Assembly: GCA_030621515.1 (NCBI GenBank)
Contig: JAUXHN010000007.1
Coordinates: forward strand, 1-48,063
DNA from: Deltaproteobacteria bacterium
GTDB taxonomy: Bacteria > Myxococcota_A > Polyangia > JAAYKL01
Length of the DNA: 48,063 nt
Direction of reading: 5' to 3'
Shown piece by piece: positions 33,806-42,916 of this stretch (position 1 is its first letter; each line of letters opens with the position of its first letter). Made by a program: the position numbers and the translations under genes. Below the pieces are notes generated by a model. The model had not been told where the DNA came from. It was given only the letters and a program-made list of their open reading frames with translations, and made no database searches.

Positions 33806-35740
33806 CTAAAAAGAAATCCCCAATAATACCTGTAATGTCTGTGGGATCGTCAGATCGTTGTCAGTAAAAGAATTGTCCGTGGTGTCGTCGCCGTCGGGAT
33901 CCACGGTCCCCTTGAACCCGCCGAGGGGGAAAAGGACGCCGTACCTGAGTCCCGCGTGGAAATTGTCCGAGGACACGTACATCACCTGGGCGTTGAGCTC
34001 CACACCCAGATTCGACGAGCCGTTGCTGATGGTCGTTTCGTCGTAGACCGCCCGACTGTAAATCACATCGAACTGTATTCCCAGCTGCTTGCCCATGGCG
34101 CTGCGCAGGAAGTCGTAGCGAAGCCATGGGTTGAAGTAATAGCTCTGGGACACGCTGCCCAGAATGTGATGGTACAAGATGAAGTCGGTGTTGAAAGCCG
34201 GGTTGAACGAGAACGCAGTGAATCGCTGGCTGCCCGGGTTGTTGGGTTGATCGAAAGTGGTCGGCGCGTTCAGCCCTTCCACGTCCTCGTCGCCAGAGGC
34301 GAACCCGAACTCCAACCCGATCCTCAACTGATCCGAAAGCAGGCCGTAATCCACCTGGACCACACCTCCCCACTGGGTGAGCGTGAGCGCGCGGGCGTTG
34401 TCGAACTCCGAGAGATTTATATCCGGGTTGCCCACTTCGCCGTAGATCAGAGCGAGCTCGATCTCCAGGTGGAAGGTGTCGACCAGCAGTTGAAACCAGA
34501 GATCGGGAGTGATTGCCCACATGTCCCGACGATAGAAGTGATAATTGGAATACGTTTCCGATTCCCGCTCCGCAATAGTGTCTTCCTCCTGGAACGAGAG
34601 AACCTGTGAGCGGTAGGTGAAGTGCAGACCGGTGTTCACGACCCAGTCGCCCCGCTTGATCATGGCCCGTTGATCTTCCTCGTCGTGCATGTAGGCCAGG
34701 ATCCCCACCAGCTGATAGGCGTCGTCGAGCTGCGCAGCATCGAACGGTCGCCCGGCAGAGGAGACCATGGACACTCCCTCGCTGGGAAAATCGAAGGCGG
34801 GGGCGATGAGCCAGTCGTTGATCTTGGTGGCGAACATCAGGCGGTCCACCGTGTCACCGAAGTCCTGATCGATGCCGTTTCCGGCATTGTGCAACATCCC
34901 GAGGCCCCAGTGATCGGCCATACGTCCGAACCGGAGCTGGCCTATGGGCGTCATCACCTCGCCCCACGCACGCCGCACCACGATCATGTCCTCGTAGGAA
35001 TATGGCGCCCCAATATTGTAGCCCTGGATAGTGGCTACATTGATGTTTTCCCCAGAACCGTAGTCCTGATGGTGCCTGGGGGAAGATCCGAGCATTACGT
35101 TGTCGAGGAAGTCTATCTGAGACTTGATCCACACCTCCTCGCTGATGTTCAGAGTCGGCTCCACCCGCAACCGCATATTTGCCCCGGCCAGCGTGGGGTT
35201 GTTGCATGACCTTCGCCCGCCGTCGTCCTCGCGGCAATCCTCCCCGAGGAAACCTTCGGGATCGTCATCATTGTCCACTACCTGTTCCAGGGGACGGTTG
35301 AACAGGGTGTTGTCATTTCGGATGTAGAACTTGTGGTACAGCTCGGGGCGAACCCGGAAGTAGCCGTGCAGCTCGAGGATCTCCAGATCCCGCTCGGTCC
35401 AGTCTTCCACCGCCTGGGTCGACGCGCCATCCTCCGAGAGGAAGCCGTCGTCGCCGAGATCCGCCTCGGGATCCATGTCACCGAGGGCGCCCATGTCCAG
35501 GTCAACGGCCTGGAGCGGCTTGAGGTCCATGGACTCGTCGGCTTCTTCGCCCTCTTCGCTCTCCTCGCCTTCCTCGTCTTCCTCGCCCTCGTCTTCCACC
35601 CCGCCGTCCGAATAGTTTTCGTCGTCGGTCTCTTCCCCTTCGTCTTCTTCGGCTTCATCCTGAGCCATGGCCGCGGGAGCGACGGCGAAGAGAATCGCGA
35701 CGCCGATAAGGCAATACCAGTACCTGATGGTCAAAATCAT
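33806..35740 (-). CDS. Large outer-membrane beta-barrel protein with acidic linker
   Basis: The protein has 644 residues. The signal peptide MILTIRYWYCLIGVAILFAV cleaves near PAAMAQ. A very acidic linker (about residues 27-75, Glu/Asp/Gly) follows. A long beta-barrel domain starts near LHGYFRVRPELYHKF and ends LLGISF, with the typical terminal Phe. The style matches the large outer-membrane proteins of myxobacteria (compare the TIGR04551 type), but I cannot confirm the family. The ATG at 35740 has GGGAG and a proper signal peptide; the frame extends upstream to 35815. The possible control palindromes are at 35789-35813. Confidence 0.85.
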   Translation of the reverse strand: MILTIRYWYCLIGVAILFAVAPAAMAQDEAEEDEGEETDDENYSDGGVEDEGEEDEEGEESEEGEEADESMDLKPLQAVDLDMGALGDMDPEADLGDDGFLSEDGASTQAVEDWTERDLEILELHGYFRVRPELYHKFYIRNDNTLFNRPLEQVVDNDDDPEGFLGEDCREDDGGRRSCNNPTLAGANMRLRVEPTLNISEEVWIKSQIDFLDNVMLGSSPRHHQDYGSGENINVATIQGYNIGAPYSYEDMIVVRRAWGEVMTPIGQLRFGRMADHWGLGMLHNAGNGIDQDFGDTVDRLMFATKINDWLIAPAFDFPSEGVSMVSSAGRPFDAAQLDDAYQLVGILAYMHDEEDQRAMIKRGDWVVNTGLHFTYRSQVLSFQEEDTIAERESETYSNYHFYRRDMWAITPDLWFQLLVDTFHLEIELALIYGEVGNPDINLSEFDNARALTLTQWGGVVQVDYGLLSDQLRIGLEFGFASGDEDVEGLNAPTTFDQPNNPGSQRFTAFSFNPAFNTDFILYHHILGSVSQSYYFNPWLRYDFLRSAMGKQLGIQFDVIYSRAVYDETTISNGSSNLGVELNAQVMYVSSDNFHAGLRYGVLFPLGGFKGTVDPDGDDTTDNSFTDNDLTIPQTLQVLLGISF

Positions 35741-35788
35741 TTCTCCCTCGAATACCTCGGCAAAAGAGTTGGCGGTAAAAAACGTCCT

Positions 35789-35813
35789 CGAATTCGAATT
35801 CGACATATATGTC
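35789..35813 (-). promoter_or_regulatory. Overlapping palindromes upstream of the outer-membrane protein gene
   Basis: CGAATTCGAATTCG (35789-35802) and GACATATATGTC (35802-35813) are both perfect palindromes, joined end to end, about 50-75 bases before the ATG at 35740. A promoter TTTACG-N17-TATATG can be read across the second one on the minus strand. No regulator is identified. Confidence 0.5.
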
Positions 35814-35858
35814 AATGTCGGCTTGCCGTAAAGATTAGATCCTGTCGATCCGATGAGT

Positions 35859-37145
35859 TTACAATAGCGATGGGGGGATATTGATCATGAAGATGGAATT
35901 ACCCGACTCGGTCTCCATATCCACGAAGACATACTCGCCCCAGATACGCGGCGTGGCTTTTGCGCGATCGGGGATGTTTGTGATGCGAGCTTCAACGTCG
36001 GTGGAGAGGTTGTGGCCGTATATCTCTGCGCATTTGAAATCCATGTAGACGTCGCCCTGAGGATCCGCGCAGTGCCGCCAGTCGAGCCAGACGGCGATGT
36101 CGCCGAAAACGTCGGGGGTCGTCGAGATGGCGGACCCGTCGGTGAGCTGGGTTGTCACTTCCGTGACCAGATCCTTCACGAAGATAACCGTGTTGCTGTG
36201 CTTCTCCCACGGCGCGTACGCGCTGAACCGGAAATCCTGCCAGACGACCTTGTTTGAACCGATGCGTGGGGTGTTCTGGTAGTAGTCGTCGTCGGTGACA
36301 TCGAAGAACTGATCGGTGGAAAGATCGTAGCCGCGAACATTGTGAGTCGGCCACTGGGTCACGTCGAGAAAGACGATCTTGTTTTCCCAAATAGAAGTCC
36401 AAACAATAGCGTTTTCGTCTATCAATGCTGTTCCGGATGAGGGGTATGGCTCGTTGAAAATGCAGAGATTGTAAATCATCGGATCACCGCAACCAGCGAC
36501 GCTTACTACTCCTCCGACACTTACATCAATAGATTGAAGAAGAGCTCCCCAATAATCGGCCTCTTCCGGTTCGTCCCGCCCCCAAATCATCATCTGGTTC
36601 TTGCTTTCCAGATCGGCCAATATTATTTCCTGCCTGACGGGAACGGTGTTGGTTCTGCCGATAGCATAAACAACGGTCGAGTTATATATAGCCGGCCATA
36701 AACAACCAACAGAAAATGAGTTTTCAACCCCATAAGGTGGTGGAAGCTCAAGAAAAGTTCTATTGGAAAAATTGTAAACAACTATGTCTTGAGACTGATC
36801 TGACAAAACCACCAATTCCCCCCAAACATCCCACTCACCGGCCCTGACCTTATCGGTGAAGGTCACCTGCTCGCAGCCCGGGCCGCAATCCTCTCCCGCG
36901 TCTGGGTTGTCCTGCCAGTCCCATGGACCGGCGTCGGTGACGTACGGCCCTGTGTCCGAATCGGTGTCGGTATCCGTATCTGTATCCGAATCCGCGTCGG
37001 TGTCGGTATCCGATCCGGTTCCACCGTCCGGGCCGCTACCGCTGCCGTTGGACGAGCACGATGAGCACGCGGAAAGAAGCAAAAGAAGAACACAAAAGAC
37101 AGCAAGAGCACGGCCCGAGTGAAGCTCTTTCGATTCGAACATCAT
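35859..37145 (-). CDS. Stalked lipoprotein with TolB-like beta-propeller
   Basis: The protein has 428 residues. The lipobox is LLSAC (Cys27). The Asp-Thr/Asp-Ser stalk lies at about residues 43-66. A propeller of the periplasmic TolB/cell-surface type follows, with repeating ExxIVWxD/GDIAVWLDWR blades such as PRIGSNKVVWQDFR, PDVFGDIAVWLDWR and PRIWGEYVFVDME. It is probably a surface-binding scaffold with no catalytic residues. The ATG overlaps the stop of the giant upstream gene by 4 bases, so they are cotranscribed and coupled. Confidence 0.86.
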   Translation of the reverse strand: MMFESKELHSGRALAVFCVLLLLLSACSSCSSNGSGSGPDGGTGSDTDTDADSDTDTDTDTDSDTGPYVTDAGPWDWQDNPDAGEDCGPGCEQVTFTDKVRAGEWDVWGELVVLSDQSQDIVVYNFSNRTFLELPPPYGVENSFSVGCLWPAIYNSTVVYAIGRTNTVPVRQEIILADLESKNQMMIWGRDEPEEADYWGALLQSIDVSVGGVVSVAGCGDPMIYNLCIFNEPYPSSGTALIDENAIVWTSIWENKIVFLDVTQWPTHNVRGYDLSTDQFFDVTDDDYYQNTPRIGSNKVVWQDFRFSAYAPWEKHSNTVIFVKDLVTEVTTQLTDGSAISTTPDVFGDIAVWLDWRHCADPQGDVYMDFKCAEIYGHNLSTDVEARITNIPDRAKATPRIWGEYVFVDMETESGNSIFMINIPPSLL

Positions 37146-40100
37146 TGCGACCCCCAGACTTCGAGGCTGTTCGCAAGATGCCTGAGCCTGTACACGCGAC
37201 CGTCGGCGACCGTACGCCCAGCCGTCCAGGCGCGTACGTCGTGTGTCCCGCGCTTCTCCAGGCCATCCGGATCGTTCCAGACGCTCTGGGTCGACAGGCC
37301 GCTGAGGTACGTCCAGCGACCCTCGGTCTTGATATCCCAGTAAATGAAGCCCACGAGGCCCACCCTGTCGGTTTCCACCGGCGCGGCCGGATCGGACAGG
37401 CGCAGCTTTATCAGCGCGTTGGAGGTAAGCGCCGTGAGAGACCAGTCGTCAAGATTGGTATCCAACCGCAGGGCAATCCCTCCGAGATCGGTGTATCCCA
37501 GATCCGCAAGCGAGGTTGGATCGGTGACGTCGACGGCGGTCACGCCGAAACCGTCGGCCAGGTAAATAACATCGCCAAGGGATTTCACGTCCGATACCGG
37601 CGCCCAGGTCGGCATATAACCTACCTCTATCGGGTACAGAGGATCCGAGATGTCGAAAACATGCACCCCGCTCCAGGAACCCACGTACAGCCGGTTTTCG
37701 CTTAGCTCAAGCGAGAAGCTCGGATCGGGCATCGATCCCCATCCCCAGGGACCGGGCATCTCCAGCGGTATCTCGTCCTCGGGCTGAAGATCCGTGCCTG
37801 AAAACACCGGATCGAAGGAGTAGAGCGAGCGACCGGTCAGCACGTAGATCGCGTCTTGCGAGCGCTCGAAGTCCACCACCCATTCCCATCCGTCCGGCGA
37901 CCATTCGGCGATGAAGCTCATGGGCTCATCGGCGGGCGCTTGACACGAGATCTCCCCGGTGTCCGGGTTCGGGCAGCCGAACGTTCCGATGCTTGCGTAC
38001 CATTCGCCGGTTTCTCTGCAGGCCTTTGTCGCCTCGGGATCCCACGTCCCGTCTCCGTCGCAGTCCAGCACCGGCGGCGGCGGGTGAAGCTCGTCGCTCG
38101 GGATCCAGGTATCGTCAAAGCGACCCGTCTTGAAGAAGATTCGATTTCCCGGATCGTTTCCCGCGTAAAGGGCGAATTTCTCCCCCGAGCCGTCGGTCAT
38201 CAGCGTGTCGAGATTCGAAACCACGGGGCATTTGACGCCCGCGCAGTCCGGGCGAACGAGCGTCCAGCTTTCGGTCGCAAGATCCAGCTCCCACATATCG
38301 GTGTGAGCGCCGCCGTTCAGGTCCACACCGCCGAAAGAGAAGAGCCTGGGGCTTCCAACCGCCGACATTGCGAAGGAGATATCGCTCCTCTCTCCGGGGC
38401 CGTCCAGAAGATCGCCGATCTCCCGGACCCTGTTTCTTGTCATGTCAAGCTCGTAGACGGCTGTGTTCGAGCTTCCGTCGGGGAGCTTGCCGCCCGCGAC
38501 ATAGGCCCTCGCGCCGAAAGGCATGACGCTCGCGCCGAACAATCTCGGCATTCCCCTGGGAGTTTCCATCCGCGTCCATTCCTCGGTGAAAACATCGAAC
38601 GCCCAGACGTCCGAGCCGATCTCCCCTTGATCGATCTCACCGCCGATGAGAACCAGCCGCTCCTCATAACGATCGAAAAACAACAGAGCCCCAGCTCGCG
38701 GACTCGGGATCTCCCCGTTAAACGGGGTCGCGTCTCGCCACATGAAGTAGGGCACGCCGTTGTCGTCCAGACCGGCGAACTCGCCGATCCACAACCGGTC
38801 GCCAAGGGCGCCCGAGGCCAGCCGCCCGCCGAAGACCGCCAGCTTTCTGCCCGAGCGGGGCGAATCGGTTTGCGCGCTCGTCGCCTGCATTCCCACGGGC
38901 GCATCGAACGCGAAATCGGCAAAGGAGAAGTCGACGGTGTTCGGCACAGCTCCGGGATTCAGGCCCGTTCCGTATGCCATGGCACCTGTTTCCAGGGAGT
39001 GTGTGCCCGCCATGATGTGGACCATTCCTCCGATAGCGGCATCCTCGCCGGCCAGGCCGACCGGATACTCGAACATACTCATGGGGTTGGCGTTCGGCGA
39101 GATTGCGCCGAGCACGACACGCATTCCTTCGGAGAATTGAGGCAGAACGGAGCTCATGTAATCATGCCCTATCTCACCGCCGACTAGATCGAAGGGATGA
39201 GGGCAGCCCTTGTAGATGTACGGCAACTGCCCCCAAATGGTGTCCTTGATAAATGTAAAATGGATAGTCGGGTTGATGAGGGTTACGGCCTCGTACTTGT
39301 TGATCTGTCCGTCGATGGGCAGAACTTCACCGTCGTCCCACTCAGGTCTTATCCAATAATGAACGTGTGCAAGATCCGTCCCGCCGGTAAGGATCGTCGC
39401 CGGATCCGGCTCCAGGAACGGCGCCGTGTCGCTTTGTTCCACTTCCCGCCACCAGATCTCCCACGGCCAGTCCCACTTGGTGGTGTGCTCGGCGCTTGAG
39501 CCCGTGGCCGAGTAGTTTACACTCTTGGGGCCGCAGTGATAGGTCCAGAGATCGGTGACTTGGGAGTCCTGTCCAAACTGTGTCCAGGTTGAGAAGAACG
39601 TCGCACCGTCGCAGTCTACCCTCGGGGCGTGACCGGCCTCCCCGTTCGGCCAGGAAACGATCTGGGCCATCAATGTGTTGTCGCCGTCTAGCGAGGACAT
39701 GTGCCAGCGCTCGTGGTCGAAGTGAACCGAGTACTCATTTTGCAGGTTTGTCATATAGCAATTAAAAAACATGCATTCGAATACTGAATAAAACTTTTCA
39801 GAAAACGGATCCAACGGGTCATAGTCCGGGTTGAAACAGTCGCACCACCGTAGCTGGGCGTCGTGGTTGTCCACGCCCAGGCTATCGTCGCCGTCGGTCG
39901 CGTAGGTTATCGGCATTAGGCCCGGCGTGAAGCAGAAGATATGCCACGACCCATAATAGCAAGTAACGGAATTGATGCCGTTCTCCACGAAGTAGATGCA
40001 CTTGTCCGGGTCGCAGGCGTCGCCTACGCCGTCTCCGTCACAGTCGTGCTGCAACGGGTTGTAGTCGCATTCGCAGTTGTCCATTCCGTAGAAGACGCCG

Positions 40101-41422
40101 TCCGCGTCCGGGTCCACCTGATCGTAGCTGTCCAACTCCGGACAGCGGTCACACCCATCCCCCCAGCCGTCGCCGTCGGAGTCGGTTATCTCGTCCGCCT
40201 GGGTTCCGTAGATCCCCCCTCCCCCCATGGGGCACCTATCCCAAGATAAGGTCTCGTCATCCCAATCATCGAGCCATTCGTCCCAGGTACGTGGGGGTCT
40301 GTCATTAATACTGTCACCATCGAAATTAAACCAATCGTCTCCATGATGAGGTGATTCATCAGTCCAACGCGACGCGAGAGAGCTGCAACCGTCCCAACCA
40401 GGATATCCTACTGGAGTTCCCAGAAAATGGCCGGTATTCCAGAGGTGTTCGTTGTCCCAGTCGGATTCCCAGTTCCATGCGGGTGTTATGTTATAAATTT
40501 CGTGAAGGTACGCATCGCCGGCGATAATATCCAGTTCGGAAAATGGATACGGCCAATCTTTTTTGTGAAACTCCCCGACGTTGTACATTTCTGAAGAATG
40601 CGGATAACCGATGTCCGGCCACATTCCGTCCGCTTTCTCTTCTTTATTGATAGGTCCTCCAGAGTACCAGCTATTATTGCAAGCCCCCCAGTGCATCAAA
40701 TACTGGTGATGCTTGTCCTCGGAGAGGAACAACGCGATATGGCTGCCGGAGCGTCCGGGTCCGGTCCAGGGGGAAGAACTCCAACCGGACCAATTTTTGT
40801 CGACCCTGTCGTCGACAAAGAATGTTCTAGTTCGACCCTCCCGGCACTCTGAACTAGATGAGCCGGGATGGCGCACATTGCAGAGACGCTGGCTGGCGCC
40901 CGCAACGGCATAGAGGAACACCGCCCGAGTTTCCTGGAGAACGACATAAACATAGAAAACCGGGTTGTCGCCCTTATGGGCGCCCCCCGCGGCGCTGCAA
41001 GAGCCCCAACCACCGTCATCGGAGAACAGGTACTGGTAGGTTATTTTTACGAGCATTCCATCGTTGTGTACGGTGTCGTCGTCGGCATTGACCGGTGTAA
41101 CTTGGTACACAATGTGCGGCTCGCCGAGCGCCCATTGGACGGTATTCTCATTTGAATCGAATCGAATATAAGGCGCAAAATAATAAGCGAGGTCGTTTTC
41201 GAAATCATCGTTCAACATGTCTTCGTCTACGTCCCGGTTGTCATCCGGATGGAGGACGAAGATATCGAAGTAGTCGTAAATAGAGATAGAGATCCCGTCT
41301 ATCAAGAAGCTGGGGTCGGCGTGCGAGGGCGTCGCCAAGAGAAGCATGCCGAAGATCAAGGAAATCGAAGTAATCGTTCTCGCTTGTCGGCGTTCGTTGC
41401 ATCGATGGGGGATGTAACTCAT
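37142..41422 (-). CDS. Giant secreted multidomain protein (VPS62-like, TSP3, kelch, LVIVD)
   Basis: The protein has 1426 residues. A signal peptide (TSISLIFGMLLLATPSHAD) gives secretion. Residues ~75-270 resemble VPS62-type domains (YYFAPYIRFDSNENTVQW and later HIALFLSEDKHHQY). Residues ~415-480 are thrombospondin type 3 Ca-binding repeats (DSDGDGWGDGCDRCPE, DCDGDGVGDACDPDKC). Residues ~850-1070 form kelch repeats (KLAVFGGRLASGALGDRLW, RLVLIGGEIDQGEIGSDVWAF). The C-terminus (~1240-1410) has LVIVD-type repeats (GVHVFDISDPLYPIEVGY, GVTAVDVTDPTSLADLGY). The ATG at 41422 has AAGGAG 5 bases upstream. It is likely a large adhesin or surface scaffold; the partner lipoprotein follows with a 4-base overlap. 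Confidence 0.87.
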   Translation of the reverse strand: MSYIPHRCNERRQARTITSISLIFGMLLLATPSHADPSFLIDGISISIYDYFDIFVLHPDDNRDVDEDMLNDDFENDLAYYFAPYIRFDSNENTVQWALGEPHIVYQVTPVNADDDTVHNDGMLVKITYQYLFSDDGGWGSCSAAGGAHKGDNPVFYVYVVLQETRAVFLYAVAGASQRLCNVRHPGSSSSECREGRTRTFFVDDRVDKNWSGWSSSPWTGPGRSGSHIALFLSEDKHHQYLMHWGACNNSWYSGGPINKEEKADGMWPDIGYPHSSEMYNVGEFHKKDWPYPFSELDIIAGDAYLHEIYNITPAWNWESDWDNEHLWNTGHFLGTPVGYPGWDGCSSLASRWTDESPHHGDDWFNFDGDSINDRPPRTWDEWLDDWDDETLSWDRCPMGGGGIYGTQADEITDSDGDGWGDGCDRCPELDSYDQVDPDADGVFYGMDNCECDYNPLQHDCDGDGVGDACDPDKCIYFVENGINSVTCYYGSWHIFCFTPGLMPITYATDGDDSLGVDNHDAQLRWCDCFNPDYDPLDPFSEKFYSVFECMFFNCYMTNLQNEYSVHFDHERWHMSSLDGDNTLMAQIVSWPNGEAGHAPRVDCDGATFFSTWTQFGQDSQVTDLWTYHCGPKSVNYSATGSSAEHTTKWDWPWEIWWREVEQSDTAPFLEPDPATILTGGTDLAHVHYWIRPEWDDGEVLPIDGQINKYEAVTLINPTIHFTFIKDTIWGQLPYIYKGCPHPFDLVGGEIGHDYMSSVLPQFSEGMRVVLGAISPNANPMSMFEYPVGLAGEDAAIGGMVHIMAGTHSLETGAMAYGTGLNPGAVPNTVDFSFADFAFDAPVGMQATSAQTDSPRSGRKLAVFGGRLASGALGDRLWIGEFAGLDDNGVPYFMWRDATPFNGEIPSPRAGALLFFDRYEERLVLIGGEIDQGEIGSDVWAFDVFTEEWTRMETPRGMPRLFGASVMPFGARAYVAGGKLPDGSSNTAVYELDMTRNRVREIGDLLDGPGERSDISFAMSAVGSPRLFSFGGVDLNGGAHTDMWELDLATESWTLVRPDCAGVKCPVVSNLDTLMTDGSGEKFALYAGNDPGNRIFFKTGRFDDTWIPSDELHPPPPVLDCDGDGTWDPEATKACRETGEWYASIGTFGCPNPDTGEISCQAPADEPMSFIAEWSPDGWEWVVDFERSQDAIYVLTGRSLYSFDPVFSGTDLQPEDEIPLEMPGPWGWGSMPDPSFSLELSENRLYVGSWSGVHVFDISDPLYPIEVGYMPTWAPVSDVKSLGDVIYLADGFGVTAVDVTDPTSLADLGYTDLGGIALRLDTNLDDWSLTALTSNALIKLRLSDPAAPVETDRVGLVGFIYWDIKTEGRWTYLSGLSTQSVWNDPDGLEKRGTHDVRAWTAGRTVADGRVYRLRHLANSLEVWGSQ

Positions 41423-41525
41423 GGCAACTCCTTTTTTTGTTGATTGAGACAAACATGATCGTATTGCCTGACTGGATTTCGGTCAATTGGTTTTCTCGTT
41501 CCCCACACTTTGCCCGGATGGCGTG

Positions 41526-41660
41526 TTTATCACCGCCAGGGCCTTCCCCACGGGTCCGGCAGGTGTCGGGTACCTGGAGAATCGCGTTCCGGGTGGCCTG
41601 GAAAACGATTTTTATCACCGCCAGGACCTTCATCCCCGGCCCGGAAGGCGTTTGGCACTC
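41526..41660 (+). repeat. Two diverged copies of an intergenic repeat
   Basis: TTTATCACCGCCAGG opens copies at 41526 and 41611, followed by related CCTTC-CGG-CCGG-AGG text. The unit is about 85 bases. It lies in the 348-base gap 41423-41770, which has no convincing gene. It is probably a dispersed genomic repeat. Confidence 0.7.
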
Positions 41661-41729
41661 TGCCAAACGAGCAACCACGCGGGTTTCCGGGATTTTTGCA
41701 TCGGAAGCCGGTGTTAACCCCATCCCGGC

Positions 41730-41748
41730 CTTCCCCTGCGAGGGGAAG
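41730..41748. repeat. Strong hairpin in intergenic repeat
   Basis: CTTCCCCT and AGGGGAAG form an 8-bp perfect stem with a 3-base loop (GCG). It lies beside the two repeat copies, just before the end of the small gene at 41771. It could end transcription or be part of the repeat family. Confidence 0.6.
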
Positions 41749-41770
41749 GGGAAGTTGATGGCGGTCGGCT

Positions 41771-42055
41771 TTAGATGGTGGGGTCGGGGTTGGCGGCGTC
41801 TTCGACTGTCTGACCGGCGCGACGGGTGGAGGGTCTGACTTTCTTTGCCAGGTCTTTCTTGCCCGCAGCATCGAGCAGGGCGCTGAACAGGTTGGCGGTA
41901 ACGGAGAAGGCCCGGTCATAATCCTTTATGGCGTCGTTCTTGACGCTCAGGGTGGCCTCGGCCTCGCGAACCTCATTGTTCACCTCGGCAACGGACTCTT
42001 CCAGCTTGCCGAGGGTTTTCGAGAGTTTATCGGCCCATTCTGAGAGGGGAAACAT
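41771..42055 (-). CDS. Small coiled-coil hypothetical protein
   Basis: The protein has 94 residues. It is strongly helical with heptad character (WADKLSKTLGKLEESVAEVNNEVREAEATL), then a basic and low-complexity tail (KKVRPSTRRAGQTVEDAANPDPT). No signal peptide and no family are seen; phasin-like or scaffold proteins look similar. The ribosome site is weak (GGGGCGG). Composition fits its neighbours. Confidence 0.55.
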   Translation of the reverse strand: MFPLSEWADKLSKTLGKLEESVAEVNNEVREAEATLSVKNDAIKDYDRAFSVTANLFSALLDAAGKKDLAKKVRPSTRRAGQTVEDAANPDPTI

Positions 42056-42233
42056 ATCCGCCCCATATTCTCATTTTGCAAGGCCGCTAGAAATTCCGCT
42101 TTCCCCTGTCTCATTCAACGATATACTGCCTTCCGGTAGGGGTGAGAGATTATTTTAATCATGGTGCATCGTTGTGATTTCCATGCACTCGATTGAAAAT
42201 GGAAACAAAGAATCTCAATTTGGGGATAGATGG

Positions 42234-42869
42234 ATGAAGAGCAAAGGGATTTATATTTCATTTTTTTTCTCCGTGTCGATCACGGCGGCAATGCTCGCGG
42301 CTCTTCCTTGCCTTTCCGATGATACACAGGAACCGGAGATCTCCTCTGGTGATTTTCTTCTCGAAGCAGGGGCTGGCTTTGGCGGGCTGTTCGTTACGAA
42401 CTTGGAGTTCGATCGCGGTTGGACGGGTGGTCCGTTTGCGGATTTCTTGTGGGGCATTTCCGGGATATGGCTCGGGTTTAGGCTCTCCATGCCGGTGGCG
42501 GTCGTGCCCTATGGAAGCGACGACAGCGGGTCGATTTTCGGGAATCGCGACAAGTCAGGGTACAACCCGGATTCCTATAAAGACTGTGTTACATTCTTTC
42601 CTTCCTATTCATTGTTGATGCGGGTCGGTCCACGGAACCACTTTGCCTTGCTGTGCGCCCTTGGTCTCGGCCATGTGGCGTCCGCCAGACATGGGGTCTA
42701 CTCGGTATTTCCCAATTTCTACGCACATATCGGAATTGAGTTCTTTCTCGTAAAAACGGAGGCCATCGGCTTCGGAGTTCGCATGTATCTCGATTGCATT
42801 AAATTGTTCTTTTTCCCCGACAGGCCCGGGTTGTACTTTCCTCAGGTAGGGGTTGTGTTTGCCATTTGA
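42234..42869 (+). CDS. Exported outer-membrane-like protein
   Basis: The protein has 211 residues. The signal peptide MKSKGIYISFFFSVSITAAM cleaves near LPCLSD. The mature part has repeated amphipathic strands and many aromatic residues (GLFVTNLEFDRGW, WLGFRLSMPVAVV, FFPSYSLLMRVG, YFPQVGVVFAI), like a small beta-barrel of 8-10 strands. The family is not recognised. The frame starts at 42174, but the ATG at 42234 gives the signal peptide. It is convergent with the secretin gene. Confidence 0.7.
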   Translation: MKSKGIYISFFFSVSITAAMLAALPCLSDDTQEPEISSGDFLLEAGAGFGGLFVTNLEFDRGWTGGPFADFLWGISGIWLGFRLSMPVAVVPYGSDDSGSIFGNRDKSGYNPDSYKDCVTFFPSYSLLMRVGPRNHFALLCALGLGHVASARHGVYSVFPNFYAHIGIEFFLVKTEAIGFGVRMYLDCIKLFFFPDRPGLYFPQVGVVFAI

Positions 42870-42916
42870 TTTCATCCAGGCTTACTCGGCTTTAACAGTG
42901 GAACCTGGCTCAATTT

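Noticed and set aside
37856-39187. 443-codon open frame antisense to the giant secreted protein
   Set aside because: The kelch and other repeat domains on the minus strand explain the conserved codon pattern; the antisense has none.
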